From contig MAAE01000025.1 in the NCBI GenBank assembly GCA_002162675.1, positions 62,001-126,000 on the forward strand: a stretch of 64,000 nucleotides of DNA, given 5' to 3'. Below, piece by piece: positions 54,692 through 64,000 of the stretch. The number at the start of each line of letters is the position of its first letter. Positions within the stretch are counted from its first letter, which is position 1. Source of the stretch: Colwellia sp. 39_35_sub15_T18 (GTDB lineage: Bacteria; Pseudomonadota; Gammaproteobacteria; Enterobacterales; Alteromonadaceae). A program made the translations under genes and the position numbers. The notes below the pieces were generated by a model. It had not been told where the DNA came from. It was given only the letters and a program-made list of their open reading frames with translations, and searched no databases.

Positions 54692-55620
54692 TGCCTATTT
54701 TACTTGCTGAATACGTTTTTGCTGCCAAAGTTGAAGCAACTTACGGTACTGATGCTACGCCAAATACCACCTTAAATGCCATGCGCGTTAAAGCAAATAT
54801 TGACGTAGCCAAGGTGGACACTGAAGAAATGGATTACGATTCAGGCCGCAGTGGCGCAAAAGGCACTATAGAAAAAACTCGTCGTGTTGAAGGCTCACTT
54901 GATTCTTATATGGCAGGCTCTGGTACTGCAATTGTACCTCCCGCTATTACCCCGCTATTAAAAGCTGCAGGGTTAAGTGTAACGGCAGCAGCTGATCATG
55001 TAGCAATTGCTTTAGCTGATTTGAAAAATTTAGACTCAATCACCGGAAAATTCTTTCGCGGCTTAACCAGTCAAACCCATGTAGGTGCGCGTATGAATTG
55101 GGAAATTGAACTTAGCCTGGACGCTTTACCTAAAATTAAATTCCCTAGCTATATGGCGCTTTATGCCCCACAAGTGGTTGAAGGTGGTGCACCTAATGTT
55201 GATTTGTCAGCGTTTAAAAACCCTAAACCTTTAACGCCAGTTAACTTTGTTAAAACCGATGTGTTTGGCTATTCCGCTTCTATTTCTAAAGTCATGATCA
55301 AAGGCAATAACGAGGTGATTTATAGCCCAGAGTCACAATCAATTGAGATTATTGACCGTAAAGTCACTATTGATATTGAACTACAAGAGCCAAGCCCAGA
55401 CGTGAAAGATTTTTATGAATTAATTGGCTCCTATGGCGTTATTGATATTCAAAAAGGTGTTGATGTTGTAGATGAAGGTCATATTTTTGAAGCGCTAGCT
55501 TCTAATGCCCAACTCGCCAATGTTACCAGCAGCGAACGTAACAAAATTAGCTACCTTAATTGTTCGTTTGTTTGTGTGCCAACTGCTGCAAATAACGAAA
55601 TAGCGATGAAAACCCGTTAA
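54691..55620 (+). CDS. Major tail tube protein
   Basis: 309 residues. EYVFAAKVEATYGTDATPNTTLNAMRV, split, DYDSGRSGAKGT and the beta-rich body match the phage tail tube family of siphoviruses. It indicates a long non-contractile tail instead of the Mu sheath. It is followed by a hairpin and then the tail chaperone genes, as in lambda. Confidence 0.88.
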   Translation: MPILLAEYVFAAKVEATYGTDATPNTTLNAMRVKANIDVAKVDTEEMDYDSGRSGAKGTIEKTRRVEGSLDSYMAGSGTAIVPPAITPLLKAAGLSVTAAADHVAIALADLKNLDSITGKFFRGLTSQTHVGARMNWEIELSLDALPKIKFPSYMALYAPQVVEGGAPNVDLSAFKNPKPLTPVNFVKTDVFGYSASISKVMIKGNNEVIYSPESQSIEIIDRKVTIDIELQEPSPDVKDFYELIGSYGVIDIQKGVDVVDEGHIFEALASNAQLANVTSSERNKISYLNCSFVCVPTAANNEIAMKTR

Positions 55621-55640
55621 CCGCTTTTATCACTAATTAA

Positions 55641-55660
55641 ACGGGGGTGCACGCCCCTTT
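55641..55660 (+). terminator. GC-rich hairpin after tail tube gene
   Basis: GGGG and CCCC flank a GTGCAC-containing loop, followed by TTT. The T run is short, so it may be a partial terminator or an RNA stabiliser for the abundant tail tube message. Confidence 0.5.
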
Positions 55661-55708
55661 ACTTATAAATAGTCACCAAAGTAAACCAACCCCAATAGGA
55701 AGAACATT

Positions 55709-56185
55709 ATGCAATTTCAAGTTGAAGCATTAAAAGAAGGTCGTTTTAAGAAGCCCGTAGAAATTTCAGTACCTAGTGAAGAGATGAACAATGCAGGTAA
55801 AACAATTTATCACAAAGCGCACTTTGTTGCTGAATACATCAATGTGGATGATAAAGAAAGAGAAGCTAATCAAAAGCAGTTACAAGAGATAAGCGATAAA
55901 GCTGAAGCACTGCCCGATGATGCTAGTTTTGAAGACCGTCAAAAACTGACTAAAGCAGTTAAAACGCTAAAAAATAGTTTTATTCAAAAGTATCTGGTTG
56001 GTATTGAAAAACATAAAAAACATCCATTTCCATTTTTGAGCGGTAAGGAAGAGTTTAAAGATATCCCAATTTTACTTGATATTCGCTTATTTCAAGAAGC
56101 TGTTTCTGATGCTTATGAAGATGAAATTAACAAAAATCAAAATGAAAAATTATCGAAAGTACTGTCGGGAAACTTAAAGCGGTAG
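55709..56185 (+). CDS. Tail assembly chaperone, short form (gpG-like)
   Basis: 158 residues, charged and helical (EVEISVPSEE-type start, DDASFEDRQKLTKAVKTLKN), placed between tail tube and tape measure genes like lambda G. GGAAG precedes the ATG. A slippery GGGAAAC lies four codons before the stop, so a fraction of ribosomes should move to the -1 frame and make a fusion of about 297 residues. Confidence 0.82.
   Translation: MQFQVEALKEGRFKKPVEISVPSEEMNNAGKTIYHKAHFVAEYINVDDKEREANQKQLQEISDKAEALPDDASFEDRQKLTKAVKTLKNSFIQKYLVGIEKHKKHPFPFLSGKEEFKDIPILLDIRLFQEAVSDAYEDEINKNQNEKLSKVLSGNLKR
56167..56173 (+). other. Programmed -1 frameshift site GGGAAAC
   Basis: In the upstream frame it reads G GGA AAC, the X-XXY-YYZ form. 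Slipping back one base gives GGG AAA and enters the open frame that continues to 56601. Lambda uses GGGAAAG for its G-T shift. Confidence 0.85.
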
Positions 56186-56229
56186 CCCAATATTACGCCA
56201 GTCTTTCTTTTGTTGGGAAAACAGATGAA

Positions 56230-56601
56230 TTGACCGGCGATTTATTGGGGGAAACCCTCAGAGACATGCAAGTCTGTGATGAGGAAATAAAGGAAGTATT
56301 AGCTGCACAGGAGGCGAACGGAAGCAATGTCGTTGAAAGTGCAAGCAAGATGCCTGAAGTACAGCCGGGTAATCTTGCCATCGTAGAGTTGTTCTTTGCG
56401 GTTGGAAAGTATTGGGAACGTGCAGGCATGGATGCCACCCGACTTTGTTTAGATCCATTAAAAGTTGAAGCACGGGCATCAAAACTACGTTGGTACAAAA
56501 ACCTTGACGATGAAGCAATAGAGCTGATTTGGCAAGGATTAGACATTATGGAAAGCGCCTGTTTAACCACTTGGTCGGAGCATAAAAAGAATAATGAGTG
56601 A
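56230..56601 (+). CDS. Tail assembly chaperone, frameshift extension (GT-like)
   Basis: The frame has only a TTG at 56230 without a ribosome site, but is open back to 56146, past the slippery site, encoding KLKAVAQYYASLSFVGKTDELTG before the TTG, so it is most likely made only as a fusion. The residues LAIVELFFAVGKYWERAGMD and LRWYKNLDDEAIELIWQGLD suit a T-type domain that recruits the tape measure protein. It overlaps the tape measure gene by 8 bp. Confidence 0.8.
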   Translation: MTGDLLGETLRDMQVCDEEIKEVLAAQEANGSNVVESASKMPEVQPGNLAIVELFFAVGKYWERAGMDATRLCLDPLKVEARASKLRWYKNLDDEAIELIWQGLDIMESACLTTWSEHKKNNE

Positions 56602-59600
56602 TTTAAAACTAGCGATAAAGCTTACTACTGACGGCGGCAAAATTGTTGTAAAAGATTTACAGCAAATTGACGATGCTGCAGATAAAGTGAATCACTCATT
56701 AACCGGCACAGGTAAAAGCGGCCGTGTTGCTGGTCAAGGCTTAAATCAAGCCAGTGGCGGTGCAGATGTACTAACGGGTTCGTTAAAGTCTATGCTTGCA
56801 CAAGCCGCAGGTGTTATTGCCCTTGGTTTTGGTATAGACAAAATTGCTTCTGGTATGTACGACGGTATTGATGCCTTTCAAGGCTACCGTGGCCAATTAA
56901 AAACCATCACTGGTGACTTTGACTCTGCCAGTGTTGAACTTGACCGACTTATTAACCTTTCAAAAGAAACGCCATTTACCCTAGCACAATCAGTTGAAGG
57001 CTTTAGCAAGCTTACTCACTTAGGTTTAGACCCGTCTAAACAATCTATGATCAGCTATGGCAACACTGCAGCGGCCATGGGTAAAGATTTAATGCAAATG
57101 ATTGAAGCGGTAGCCGATGCTAGCGTTGGCGAGTTTGAACGCTTAAAAGAATTTGGTATTAAAGCCAGTTCTCAAGGTGAAAACGTTCGTTTTACCTTTC
57201 AAAATGTTAGTACCACCATTAAAAAAGATGCGGCTAGCATTCAGCAATATTTAATTGATTTAGGTAACAATAAGTTTGGTGACGCAATGGGCGACCAAAT
57301 GGGTCGCTTAAGTGCTAAATCAAGCAACTTACAAACCTCTATCGCACAACTTTATAATGAAATGGGTAACTTAGGTGCTGCAGACAGTATTGGTAATTCT
57401 ATTGATGGTATTGCTTCACTTATTGATGAAATAACCAAAAACTTACCTGAAGTTTTAGAAAACATTACCACGCTTTTTGAAGTAATGGCCGTTGTTGTTG
57501 GTGCTAAATTATTACCTGCCTACACAAGCCTTGTTGCCAATGGCATTAAAACCTACATAGCCAGTAATATTGCAGCAAGCGTAAGTACCAATGCTATGGG
57601 GCAAGTTATTAGCCGTACTACCGTGAAAATGAATTTAATGGCTGCGGCAGGCCGTGCGGCTAAAGGTTCGTTAGCGCTAATTGGTGGCCCTATTGGTGTT
57701 GCTGTGTTAGCAGGCTATGCATTGTATGAACTAAATGACGCAATGGGTGAAACCAGAACAGGTGCAGAACAGCTTGAAGAGACTTTAGGAAAAACCAGAA
57801 AAGCCATTGAAGACATGACACGTGCTGAGCAGCTATCAACACAGGCTGCTTACAAAAAGCTTATCAATGAAAAGAAAGCGGCTATTGATGAATTAAAAGC
57901 CCTGGCAAAAGAACAAGCACAACAAGCTAATAATACTAACGGTAAAAATTCATCAACCGCGTCTGGTGTTCAGTTATGGGGAACTAGCGAACAAGCAAAA
58001 ACAGCGACTAAAGAACTTGAAGCGTTAAAAAATTCATTGTCAGATGTTGAAGGTGCTTTGTTTGATGCGGGCATGGCTGGCATTCAATGGAATAAAGTTA
58101 TTGTAAAAGGTGTTGATTTAGCCAAAGCAAAAGCTGAAGCCGCTAAAAAGTCAGCTAATAACGAAAAAATTAAATTAACCACTAACCAAAAACTGATCGC
58201 ATCGCTTAAACAGCAGTTAAAAATAAGCAAACTAACTGGCATAGAGAAGCTGGAAGAAATCAACCTAAGCAAACTTTCAAGTGAAATTAAAGACGGTGAA
58301 ATAGCTAAGGTAAAAGAGCTTACTGCCGCATTATATGAACAGTCACAAATAGCAGAGCAAAAACAAGATGACAGTGATTATTATCAGTCAGTCATCGATG
58401 GCGCTAATGATATTAGCGAAAGTTGGAACGCTGCTGGTAACGTTATTGTTAACACTTTTGGCACAATCGGTGAGCAATTAGACAAGCTTGCCCAACAACA
58501 AGAAAGTTACGCCAATAAACAAAGAAAACTTGCTGCAGACAAAGTTAAATATGCCGATGATCCTAAAAAATTAGGTGAAATATCCAAGGCTGAAAACGCC
58601 CTCGCTAAACAAAAAGACCGAAACGCGATAAGTGAAATAAGCTCTTATCGTGCTATTACTGATTCTGCCGCCAGTATGTTTAGTGAAAACTCTAAAGGCC
58701 GCAAAGCCATGCAAGCCGCTAGTGATGTTTTTACTGCAATAGAATTAGCAAATTCAGCATTACGAGTTGGTAGTTATGCTATCGAGGCGGTTACCGCCGC
58801 ATTCGCAGCACCATGGCCTATCGGCTTCGCCAGTGGTGCTGCCATGATAGCCATTATGGCAGGCTTAGGTGTTGCTGTTTCTGGTGGCTCAGGCTCTGCG
58901 CCAGAAAGTGCAGAGCAACGTCAACAAACCCAAGGCACCGGCACAGTACTTGGCAGTGATGATAAATCAGCCTCTATTTTAAACAGCTACGAACGCATTG
59001 AAGAGTTAGAACTCGATCAATACGCAGAGCTGCGTGAAATGAATGCTAGCTTGAATGATTTGAATAACAACATTACGAATTTGGTTGCTAATTTAGTCAG
59101 TAATTTTGGCCGCTTTGATGAAGCCAGTTACGGCGGCCAATTAGGCAACCAAAGCACAACTTCTAAGTTTGAAGAGTTGTTGATTGGTGGCGGTATTGGG
59201 CAAGTTTTAAAATCATTAGATCCAACGGGCATAGTAGGCAAAATTTTTAGCAGTTTTTCTAGTAAAAAGAAATCACTGGTTGACTCGGGCATCAGTATTG
59301 TCGCGCAAACTTTCGGCGATGTTATCGATACCGGGCTTTTACAAGCCCAAGCTTATTTTGATATAAAAACTAAGAAAAAGAAATTTTGGGGCATATCATC
59401 ATCAACCAGTTATAACACCGAATACCAAAGTATCGGCTCACAACTTGAGCATGAAATGGCGCTGATTTTTGGCGACATTGGTAACTCAATTAATCAAGCG
59501 GTTGACGTGCTTGACTTAGATGTTTCTAAAAGCCTAGATGATTTTGTTATTGATTTGCCTAAAATAAGTTTTAAAGATTTAAGCGGTGATGAGATTCAAG

Positions 59601-61588
59601 CGGAACTTGAAGCCATGTTCTCTAGTCAGTCTGACTTAATGGCCACTTACTTAGTACCAGGACTACAAGACTTTCAACAAGTCGGAGAGGGTTTATACGA
59701 AACACTTATTCGCCTTGCGCAAGAGCAAGCTGTTTTCAACTCAGTGCTTGAAATCACCGGCAACACCTTGGCCGATGTTGACGCTAACCAAACAATTGAG
59801 GCTACTCAGGCCATTATTGGCTTTGCTGGCTCAATTGAAGCGTTGCAAAGCGCAGCAAGCACGTATTTCAATGAATTTTATAGCGAAGCTGAGCAGTTTG
59901 ATTATTTACAAAAACAGCTTAATGAACAGTTTGCAGCATTAGGTCTTAGCGTGCCAGCAACACGCGATGGCTTCAAAACACTGATTAGTGTATTAGACCC
60001 GCTAAACGAAGCTGACCAACGTTTATATGCTCAATTATTATTATTATCAGGACAATCTGCTGAATATTACGATGCCCTTGAAAACCAAGGCACGGCTATT
60101 GACGACACGCTTGAAAAAGAAAATGAACTAGCGGCAGCAAGACAAGCCTTTGTTGAAGACATTCAAGGTCAGCTTGAGCGACTTGATATGTCGCCCTTGC
60201 AAATTAAACTGGATGATTTACAAAAAACATTTTTAGACTCGTTTGAAGACGCCCAGCAGTTGGGTGCAGAAACCGCATTATTAGAGCAACTGTATGCTAA
60301 CCGTCGTCAAACCATTGTTGAAGATGCATTAGAAAATGTGAATGCCGTACATCAACGTTCAATGGACACATTAACCCGTGACCATGAAGAAGTAGTCAAT
60401 GATTTAGTAAACAATAACACTCGTTTAGTGTCAGCGTTTAGCGCATTGAATGCCAGTATTGCCAATAGTATTTTATCTATTAGACGCCAAGGCAGTAACT
60501 GGTCTGAAAGTAACTATCAAACAACTCAAATCAGTGACTTGTCATCGTTACTTGGCGAAGGCTCAGTTGAAGAGCAAATTAGTAACATTGACAGCTTACA
60601 GCAAGCTTATGTTAATAAGTATAACGCAGAGCTTCAAGGGCTTAATGCCAGCCGTGATGCAGCACAAAGCGCTTATGATAATCAGCTAAATCAAATTGAA
60701 AACAGATACCAAGCCGAGCTAGAAGTATACAACGGCATGCGCTCTGCACTTGATTCGCTAAAAGATGCGGTAGATAACTTATTACTCAGTGATTTATCAA
60801 CGCTGACTAATGAGCAAAAATTAGCAGAGTCTAAATCGCAATATCAAACCACTTTAGCCAGAGCTAAAACGGGCGATGTTGATGCTATTTCTAGTCTCGG
60901 TAATGTTCATAGAAACTACTTGTCTGAAGCTCAAAACATGTATTCCAGCAGTGATGCCTTTCAAAATATTTTTGATAAATCATTTGCTGAAGTTTCTGCC
61001 ATTTCAGCTAAAAACATTCATTCACCAAGTAAGCAACGCGCACCTTCAGTACCTGCGGCTATTACTCGCCACAACGTTAAAGTGCAAGAGTTGCAAACCT
61101 CCACCGTTGAAAGCCTCCAAGAACTACACGAATTAAGTAAAGCGCTAGAAGCTGAGAACCAAACCGCGTTTGATATTGCCATGAGTGATTTAACGCTTCA
61201 GCTTGACACTAACAAAACACTGTTAATAGCAGAACTAAGTGCCAATACCCTTGAAATTAATACCCAAGCTGCCGCTGACGCACAAACTCTAAATGAAGCC
61301 ATGCAAAGACAATTAGAAGCTAGGGCCCAACAAAACGCTGCAGTACAGCAAAACAACGAAAAACAAACCGATGCCACCAATAAAATGAGAGAGCAAGTAG
61401 TCGCAGAGTTACGTTCGGTTAAAGCTGAGCTTAACGCGCAAACTAAAAAGCAGAATCAACAAATTTTACAAGCGCAGCAACAAGCAGCTGATGCTCAAAA
61501 AAGAGCAGAAAAGTTAGCACGTCAATTGAAAGAACAAGCCACAATTATTGAGAACCAAAGCGATGCATTTATGCGAGCACTACCATAA
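56594..61588 (+). CDS. Tape measure protein
   Basis: 1,664 residues. The N-terminal region has the tape measure pattern GYRGQLKTITGDFDSASVELDRLI, split, and FTLAQSVEGFSKL; hydrophobic segments occur near 300-380 and 700-770; long coiled coils (KQRKLAADKVKY, EIEAR-type heptads) fill the rest, ending in a Gln/Ala-rich helix. Its length sets tail length; at about 0.15 nm per residue the tail would be near 250 nm. No frameshift or stop interrupts it. Confidence 0.93.
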   Translation: MSDLKLAIKLTTDGGKIVVKDLQQIDDAADKVNHSLTGTGKSGRVAGQGLNQASGGADVLTGSLKSMLAQAAGVIALGFGIDKIASGMYDGIDAFQGYRGQLKTITGDFDSASVELDRLINLSKETPFTLAQSVEGFSKLTHLGLDPSKQSMISYGNTAAAMGKDLMQMIEAVADASVGEFERLKEFGIKASSQGENVRFTFQNVSTTIKKDAASIQQYLIDLGNNKFGDAMGDQMGRLSAKSSNLQTSIAQLYNEMGNLGAADSIGNSIDGIASLIDEITKNLPEVLENITTLFEVMAVVVGAKLLPAYTSLVANGIKTYIASNIAASVSTNAMGQVISRTTVKMNLMAAAGRAAKGSLALIGGPIGVAVLAGYALYELNDAMGETRTGAEQLEETLGKTRKAIEDMTRAEQLSTQAAYKKLINEKKAAIDELKALAKEQAQQANNTNGKNSSTASGVQLWGTSEQAKTATKELEALKNSLSDVEGALFDAGMAGIQWNKVIVKGVDLAKAKAEAAKKSANNEKIKLTTNQKLIASLKQQLKISKLTGIEKLEEINLSKLSSEIKDGEIAKVKELTAALYEQSQIAEQKQDDSDYYQSVIDGANDISESWNAAGNVIVNTFGTIGEQLDKLAQQQESYANKQRKLAADKVKYADDPKKLGEISKAENALAKQKDRNAISEISSYRAITDSAASMFSENSKGRKAMQAASDVFTAIELANSALRVGSYAIEAVTAAFAAPWPIGFASGAAMIAIMAGLGVAVSGGSGSAPESAEQRQQTQGTGTVLGSDDKSASILNSYERIEELELDQYAELREMNASLNDLNNNITNLVANLVSNFGRFDEASYGGQLGNQSTTSKFEELLIGGGIGQVLKSLDPTGIVGKIFSSFSSKKKSLVDSGISIVAQTFGDVIDTGLLQAQAYFDIKTKKKKFWGISSSTSYNTEYQSIGSQLEHEMALIFGDIGNSINQAVDVLDLDVSKSLDDFVIDLPKISFKDLSGDEIQAELEAMFSSQSDLMATYLVPGLQDFQQVGEGLYETLIRLAQEQAVFNSVLEITGNTLADVDANQTIEATQAIIGFAGSIEALQSAASTYFNEFYSEAEQFDYLQKQLNEQFAALGLSVPATRDGFKTLISVLDPLNEADQRLYAQLLLLSGQSAEYYDALENQGTAIDDTLEKENELAAARQAFVEDIQGQLERLDMSPLQIKLDDLQKTFLDSFEDAQQLGAETALLEQLYANRRQTIVEDALENVNAVHQRSMDTLTRDHEEVVNDLVNNNTRLVSAFSALNASIANSILSIRRQGSNWSESNYQTTQISDLSSLLGEGSVEEQISNIDSLQQAYVNKYNAELQGLNASRDAAQSAYDNQLNQIENRYQAELEVYNGMRSALDSLKDAVDNLLLSDLSTLTNEQKLAESKSQYQTTLARAKTGDVDAISSLGNVHRNYLSEAQNMYSSSDAFQNIFDKSFAEVSAISAKNIHSPSKQRAPSVPAAITRHNVKVQELQTSTVESLQELHELSKALEAENQTAFDIAMSDLTLQLDTNKTLLIAELSANTLEINTQAAADAQTLNEAMQRQLEARAQQNAAVQQNNEKQTDATNKMREQVVAELRSVKAELNAQTKKQNQQILQAQQQAADAQKRAEKLARQLKEQATIIENQSDAFMRALP

Positions 61589-63006
61589 TGACTATTCAAG
61601 AGTGGCTAGAATCGCCATCAAAGCAACGCACCTTACTCGCTAAAGTTGAGTACTTAAATAACGGCGCTCAAACTGCTTACTTATCAACAGCGCCTTTTGT
61701 CAGCTTGCCTGACGATTTACCGGCTAACATTGCTTTTGATGATTTTATTTTAGAATCTCCAACTTTTTCAAAAAGTATGGCCATTTTCTCGAATGGTTCA
61801 ACCGCGAGTCGAAGTGCGTTAACGTTATTTGCAGATGAAAGCTTAACGCCACTATTTTTGGGTAATGTGTTCAAGCGTCAAGTAACTTATTTACTCGGTG
61901 ATGAAGAGTGGCGACTCAGTGATTTTGTGGTGATAGCCAAGCAACTCGCTGAACGAGTTACCGCCCGTAATGATGAATATAGTATTGAATTACGCGACCC
62001 GTCTTTGAAGTTAGATAAAGTCATTGATACAGGCACATTTGCGACGGGAGTAAATGCAGGAAAATCAAAGCCTATCTGTATCGGTGAAGTGTTTAACATT
62101 GAACCGATGCTTGAAGATGCAGCCACGCATAAATATTGTGTTAACTACATTAGTGTTGAAGATGTAGTTGAGGTGCGCGATAACGGCCTCGCGATTAGCA
62201 TCAACAAAAACAATGCCGACGGCAGCTTTACTTTAAATCAAGCGCCTGTTGGTCGCATAACGTGCGACGTTAAAGGGGCAAAACCAGCCACACATATACA
62301 GTACCCGGGTGACGTTATTACCTGGCTATTAACCACCTTTGTAGGTGAAACGGTTGACAATATTGCTGACCTTTCAGCGTTACCACTCTACAAAGTTGGT
62401 ATTTATCAGCGCGAGCCACGCACAGTACGCACGGTTATCGACACAATTTGTAAGTCAATTATCGGTTATCACATGTACGCGCGTAACGGTCAGTTTGTCG
62501 CTAAGATCATGCCTGCAATCACGGGTATTCCTGCGCATGCACTAACGCTAGATGATATTGTTGAAGATGGCGTAAGTGTTAGAAAAACCATTGAGCCTGC
62601 ATCGCAAGTAACCATTAATTACAAGCAAAACCATACTCCGCAAAATGACGGTTTAGCCGGTGGCGTAAGTGCAGAAAATAGAGAGCTATTTAGCCAACAA
62701 TATCAAACGAAAACAGTAGTCAATAACTTGGTTGACTACCCCGATGCCTCGCCAATAACGCGCAATACTTGTTTAGTTGATGAAGTTGATGCGGGTGCGG
62801 TTGCAGCTAAATTAGCAGGCATGTACAGCGTCAAGCGCATTATTCATAAGGTTCACGGCCTAGCCGCGCCCTTTTTGTTTGATTTAGGCGGTGAAGTTAT
62901 ATTTTACTATTGGGATTTCAGCTTAAGCGCAGGCCGTAATGCGATTATTATTGGTTTAGAAGACAACCCCGTTGATGGTGAAGTAACCGTTGAGCTTTGG
63001 AGCTAA
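61588..63006 (+). CDS. Distal tail protein, B3/D3112-type
   Basis: 472 residues, beta-rich, with TIQEWLESPSKQRTLLAKVEY at the start and a C-terminal WDFSLSAGRNAIIIGLEDNPVDGEVTVELW. By position (after the tape measure) and style it is a distal tail or hub component of the type found in transposable siphoviruses. The exact role is not visible. Confidence 0.75.
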   Translation: MTIQEWLESPSKQRTLLAKVEYLNNGAQTAYLSTAPFVSLPDDLPANIAFDDFILESPTFSKSMAIFSNGSTASRSALTLFADESLTPLFLGNVFKRQVTYLLGDEEWRLSDFVVIAKQLAERVTARNDEYSIELRDPSLKLDKVIDTGTFATGVNAGKSKPICIGEVFNIEPMLEDAATHKYCVNYISVEDVVEVRDNGLAISINKNNADGSFTLNQAPVGRITCDVKGAKPATHIQYPGDVITWLLTTFVGETVDNIADLSALPLYKVGIYQREPRTVRTVIDTICKSIIGYHMYARNGQFVAKIMPAITGIPAHALTLDDIVEDGVSVRKTIEPASQVTINYKQNHTPQNDGLAGGVSAENRELFSQQYQTKTVVNNLVDYPDASPITRNTCLVDEVDAGAVAAKLAGMYSVKRIIHKVHGLAAPFLFDLGGEVIFYYWDFSLSAGRNAIIIGLEDNPVDGEVTVELWS

Positions 63007-63009
63007 AGC

Positions 63010-63852
63010 ATGGCTATAACTAAAAATGTGAGAATGCTGATGGTGAATGATGCTGACACAGCAGCACTAAGTCTAGCAACAGGCTCAGAAGTGGCAACGC
63101 TACCGTTAACTAATGTGCAATTACCGAGTAATTCACGCACGTTTCGCTCGCTAGATATTGCGCAAGTGCAAATAGTAATGACCTGGCAAAACCCCGTTTT
63201 ATTATCAGGCGTTGCGCTTAACCGCATCAATGTCAGCGACGGCGCCACGTGGCGCGTTGAGGTGTTTAGTGATGTTGCTATGACAACATTAATTCATGAC
63301 TCGTTAGTGCTGCAAGCTGTTCAGCAAAAAAACCTAGGTGAATTAGAATTTCTCATTGATCCGTTAGTTTCTGCTGTTGTCAGTATGAAGATTACCGCCT
63401 GTGATTATTGGTTCGAGAGTGGCATAGCACAAGCCGTTCGTATCACAATTATTGATGTAAACAACGCCAATGGCTTTATTGATATTGGGCGTATTTTCGC
63501 AGGCCGAGCACTACAGCCCAAAATCAATTTTAGTTATGGCCATAAATCAGGCTGGATAAGTCAAACTGAAAAAAGAAGAACAGCAGGCGGCAGTGTTCAC
63601 GCTAAGAAAAAAGCCAGACCCCGCAAATTGTCATTTTCGCTTAAATACCTCGATGAATTGGACAGACCTCATTTTTACAACGCTATCCAACGTGTAGGTG
63701 ATGACACCACTTGGTACATTTCCATGTTCCCTGGCGTTGGCGGTCAAAAAGAGCGTCAATATGCCATGTCGTGCATGTTTGAAATCTTACCTGAAATTGA
63801 TGGTGCATTTTATAATAATTTTAAAGCAGACTTTACAATAAGAGAGGCATAA
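63010..63852 (+). CDS. Tail tip protein, beta-rich
   Basis: 280 residues. The N-terminal half (residues 15-165) resembles a carbohydrate-binding jelly roll (VTWQNPVLLSGVALNR-type strands, VRITIIDVNNANGFIDIGRIF, split). The C-terminal half has a basic patch (HAKKKARPRKLSF). A component of the tail tip or baseplate is likely. Two bases after the previous gene. Confidence 0.7.
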   Translation: MAITKNVRMLMVNDADTAALSLATGSEVATLPLTNVQLPSNSRTFRSLDIAQVQIVMTWQNPVLLSGVALNRINVSDGATWRVEVFSDVAMTTLIHDSLVLQAVQQKNLGELEFLIDPLVSAVVSMKITACDYWFESGIAQAVRITIIDVNNANGFIDIGRIFAGRALQPKINFSYGHKSGWISQTEKRRTAGGSVHAKKKARPRKLSFSLKYLDELDRPHFYNAIQRVGDDTTWYISMFPGVGGQKERQYAMSCMFEILPEIDGAFYNNFKADFTIREA

Positions 63853-64000
63853 TGGCTGAACAATTCCCCTTAATTGAGTGGCAATTTAGTGCTGAAGATT
63901 ACGGCACTCATAGCGGTAACTATCTACAAAAACTAAAAGATTTAGTGACTGAATACAACGGTGTTCTTACTGCTGTTAACGCGCAACTAGTAGCAGCTGA
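63852..64000 (+). CDS. Tail protein, N-terminal part (cut by window end)
   Basis: The ATG overlaps the previous stop (TAATG). The visible 49 residues begin MAEQFPLIEWQFSAEDYG and continue as a helix (LQKLKDLVTEYNGVLTAVNAQ). Probably a further tail tip or fibre protein; too short to name. Confidence 0.6.
   Translation, partial: MAEQFPLIEWQFSAEDYGTHSGNYLQKLKDLVTEYNGVLTAVNAQLVAA

Larger units (their letters stand above)
30476..64000. mobile_element. Mu-like transposable prophage, right end outside window
   Basis: The left boundary is set by TGTAACC at 30476, matching the TG start of Mu ends, and by three nested repeats. Early genes (S24 repressor, Ner-like, MuA, MuB, DUF3164, GemA, Mor) and head genes (gp25 to gp36 order) are Mu-type. 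The tail module (tail tube, chaperone frameshift, 1,664-residue tape measure) is of siphovirus type, so the layout is closest to B3/D3112-like phages. All structural ORFs seen are intact, which suggests a recent or functional prophage. Confidence 0.93.

Overview
The window is about 30.5 kb of AT-rich gammaproteobacterial chromosome followed by at least 33.5 kb of a Mu-like transposable prophage that runs off the right edge. Gene content and order (miaB-ybeZ-ybeY-corC-lnt; mnmA-hflD-purB; rluE next to icd; cspD next to clpS-clpA; a monomeric and a dimeric isocitrate dehydrogenase in tandem) fit a marine, probably psychrophilic member of the Alteromonadales close to Colwellia. The genus is inferred from synteny and the paired isocitrate dehydrogenases, not from a marker gene.

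Chromosome, 1-30475: the end of an MFS transporter; small heat shock protein ibpA; an exported thiol peroxidase; a receiver-CheC protein next to a PAS-GGDEF diguanylate cyclase; the miaB to lnt operon; a propeller sensor with a degraded kinase module; a UbiF-type hydroxylase; a GNAT protein; mnmA-hflD-purB; rluE divergent from two icd genes; cspD divergent from clpS-clpA; azlCD with an AraC regulator; a PhzF-family protein. Between 30191 and 30475 lie decayed tRNA-Asn-like copies on the minus strand.

Prophage, 30476 to the window end: the left end reads TGTAACC and is followed by three repeats at Mu-like spacing. They interrupt the 3' part of one tRNA-like copy. The early region has a LexA/CI-type repressor cotranscribed with a small lipoprotein, palindromic operators, a Ner-like HTH protein, MuA and MuB homologues, a string of small genes, GemA and a Mor-type activator. 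A three-gene cassette (40426-41928) with its own promoter and terminator follows and looks like a moron. The late region starts with an endolysin and follows the Mu gp25-gp36 head order: small and large terminase, portal, MuF-type head protein, gpG, protease with nested scaffold, major head protein. The tail genes are siphovirus-like: tail terminator, tail tube, G/GT-type chaperones with a -1 frameshift site, a 1,664-residue tape measure protein and distal tail proteins. This combination of Mu-type replication and head with a long flexible tail resembles Pseudomonas phages B3 and D3112.

Most notable: (1) the MuF head protein carries a C-terminal HELGH metallopeptidase-like domain and is followed by an extra 86-codon gene between F and G, the layout of a phage polymorphic toxin and immunity pair; (2) the two late operons start with the same 60-bp element, whose dyad ends in the start codon and shows compensatory base changes; (3) the uncharacterised three-gene moron; (4) a GGGAAAC slippery site joining the two tail chaperone frames; (5) prophage insertion in a degenerate tRNA-Asn-like repeat. 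The right end of the prophage is outside the window, so its length, target duplication and any further late operon cannot be seen.
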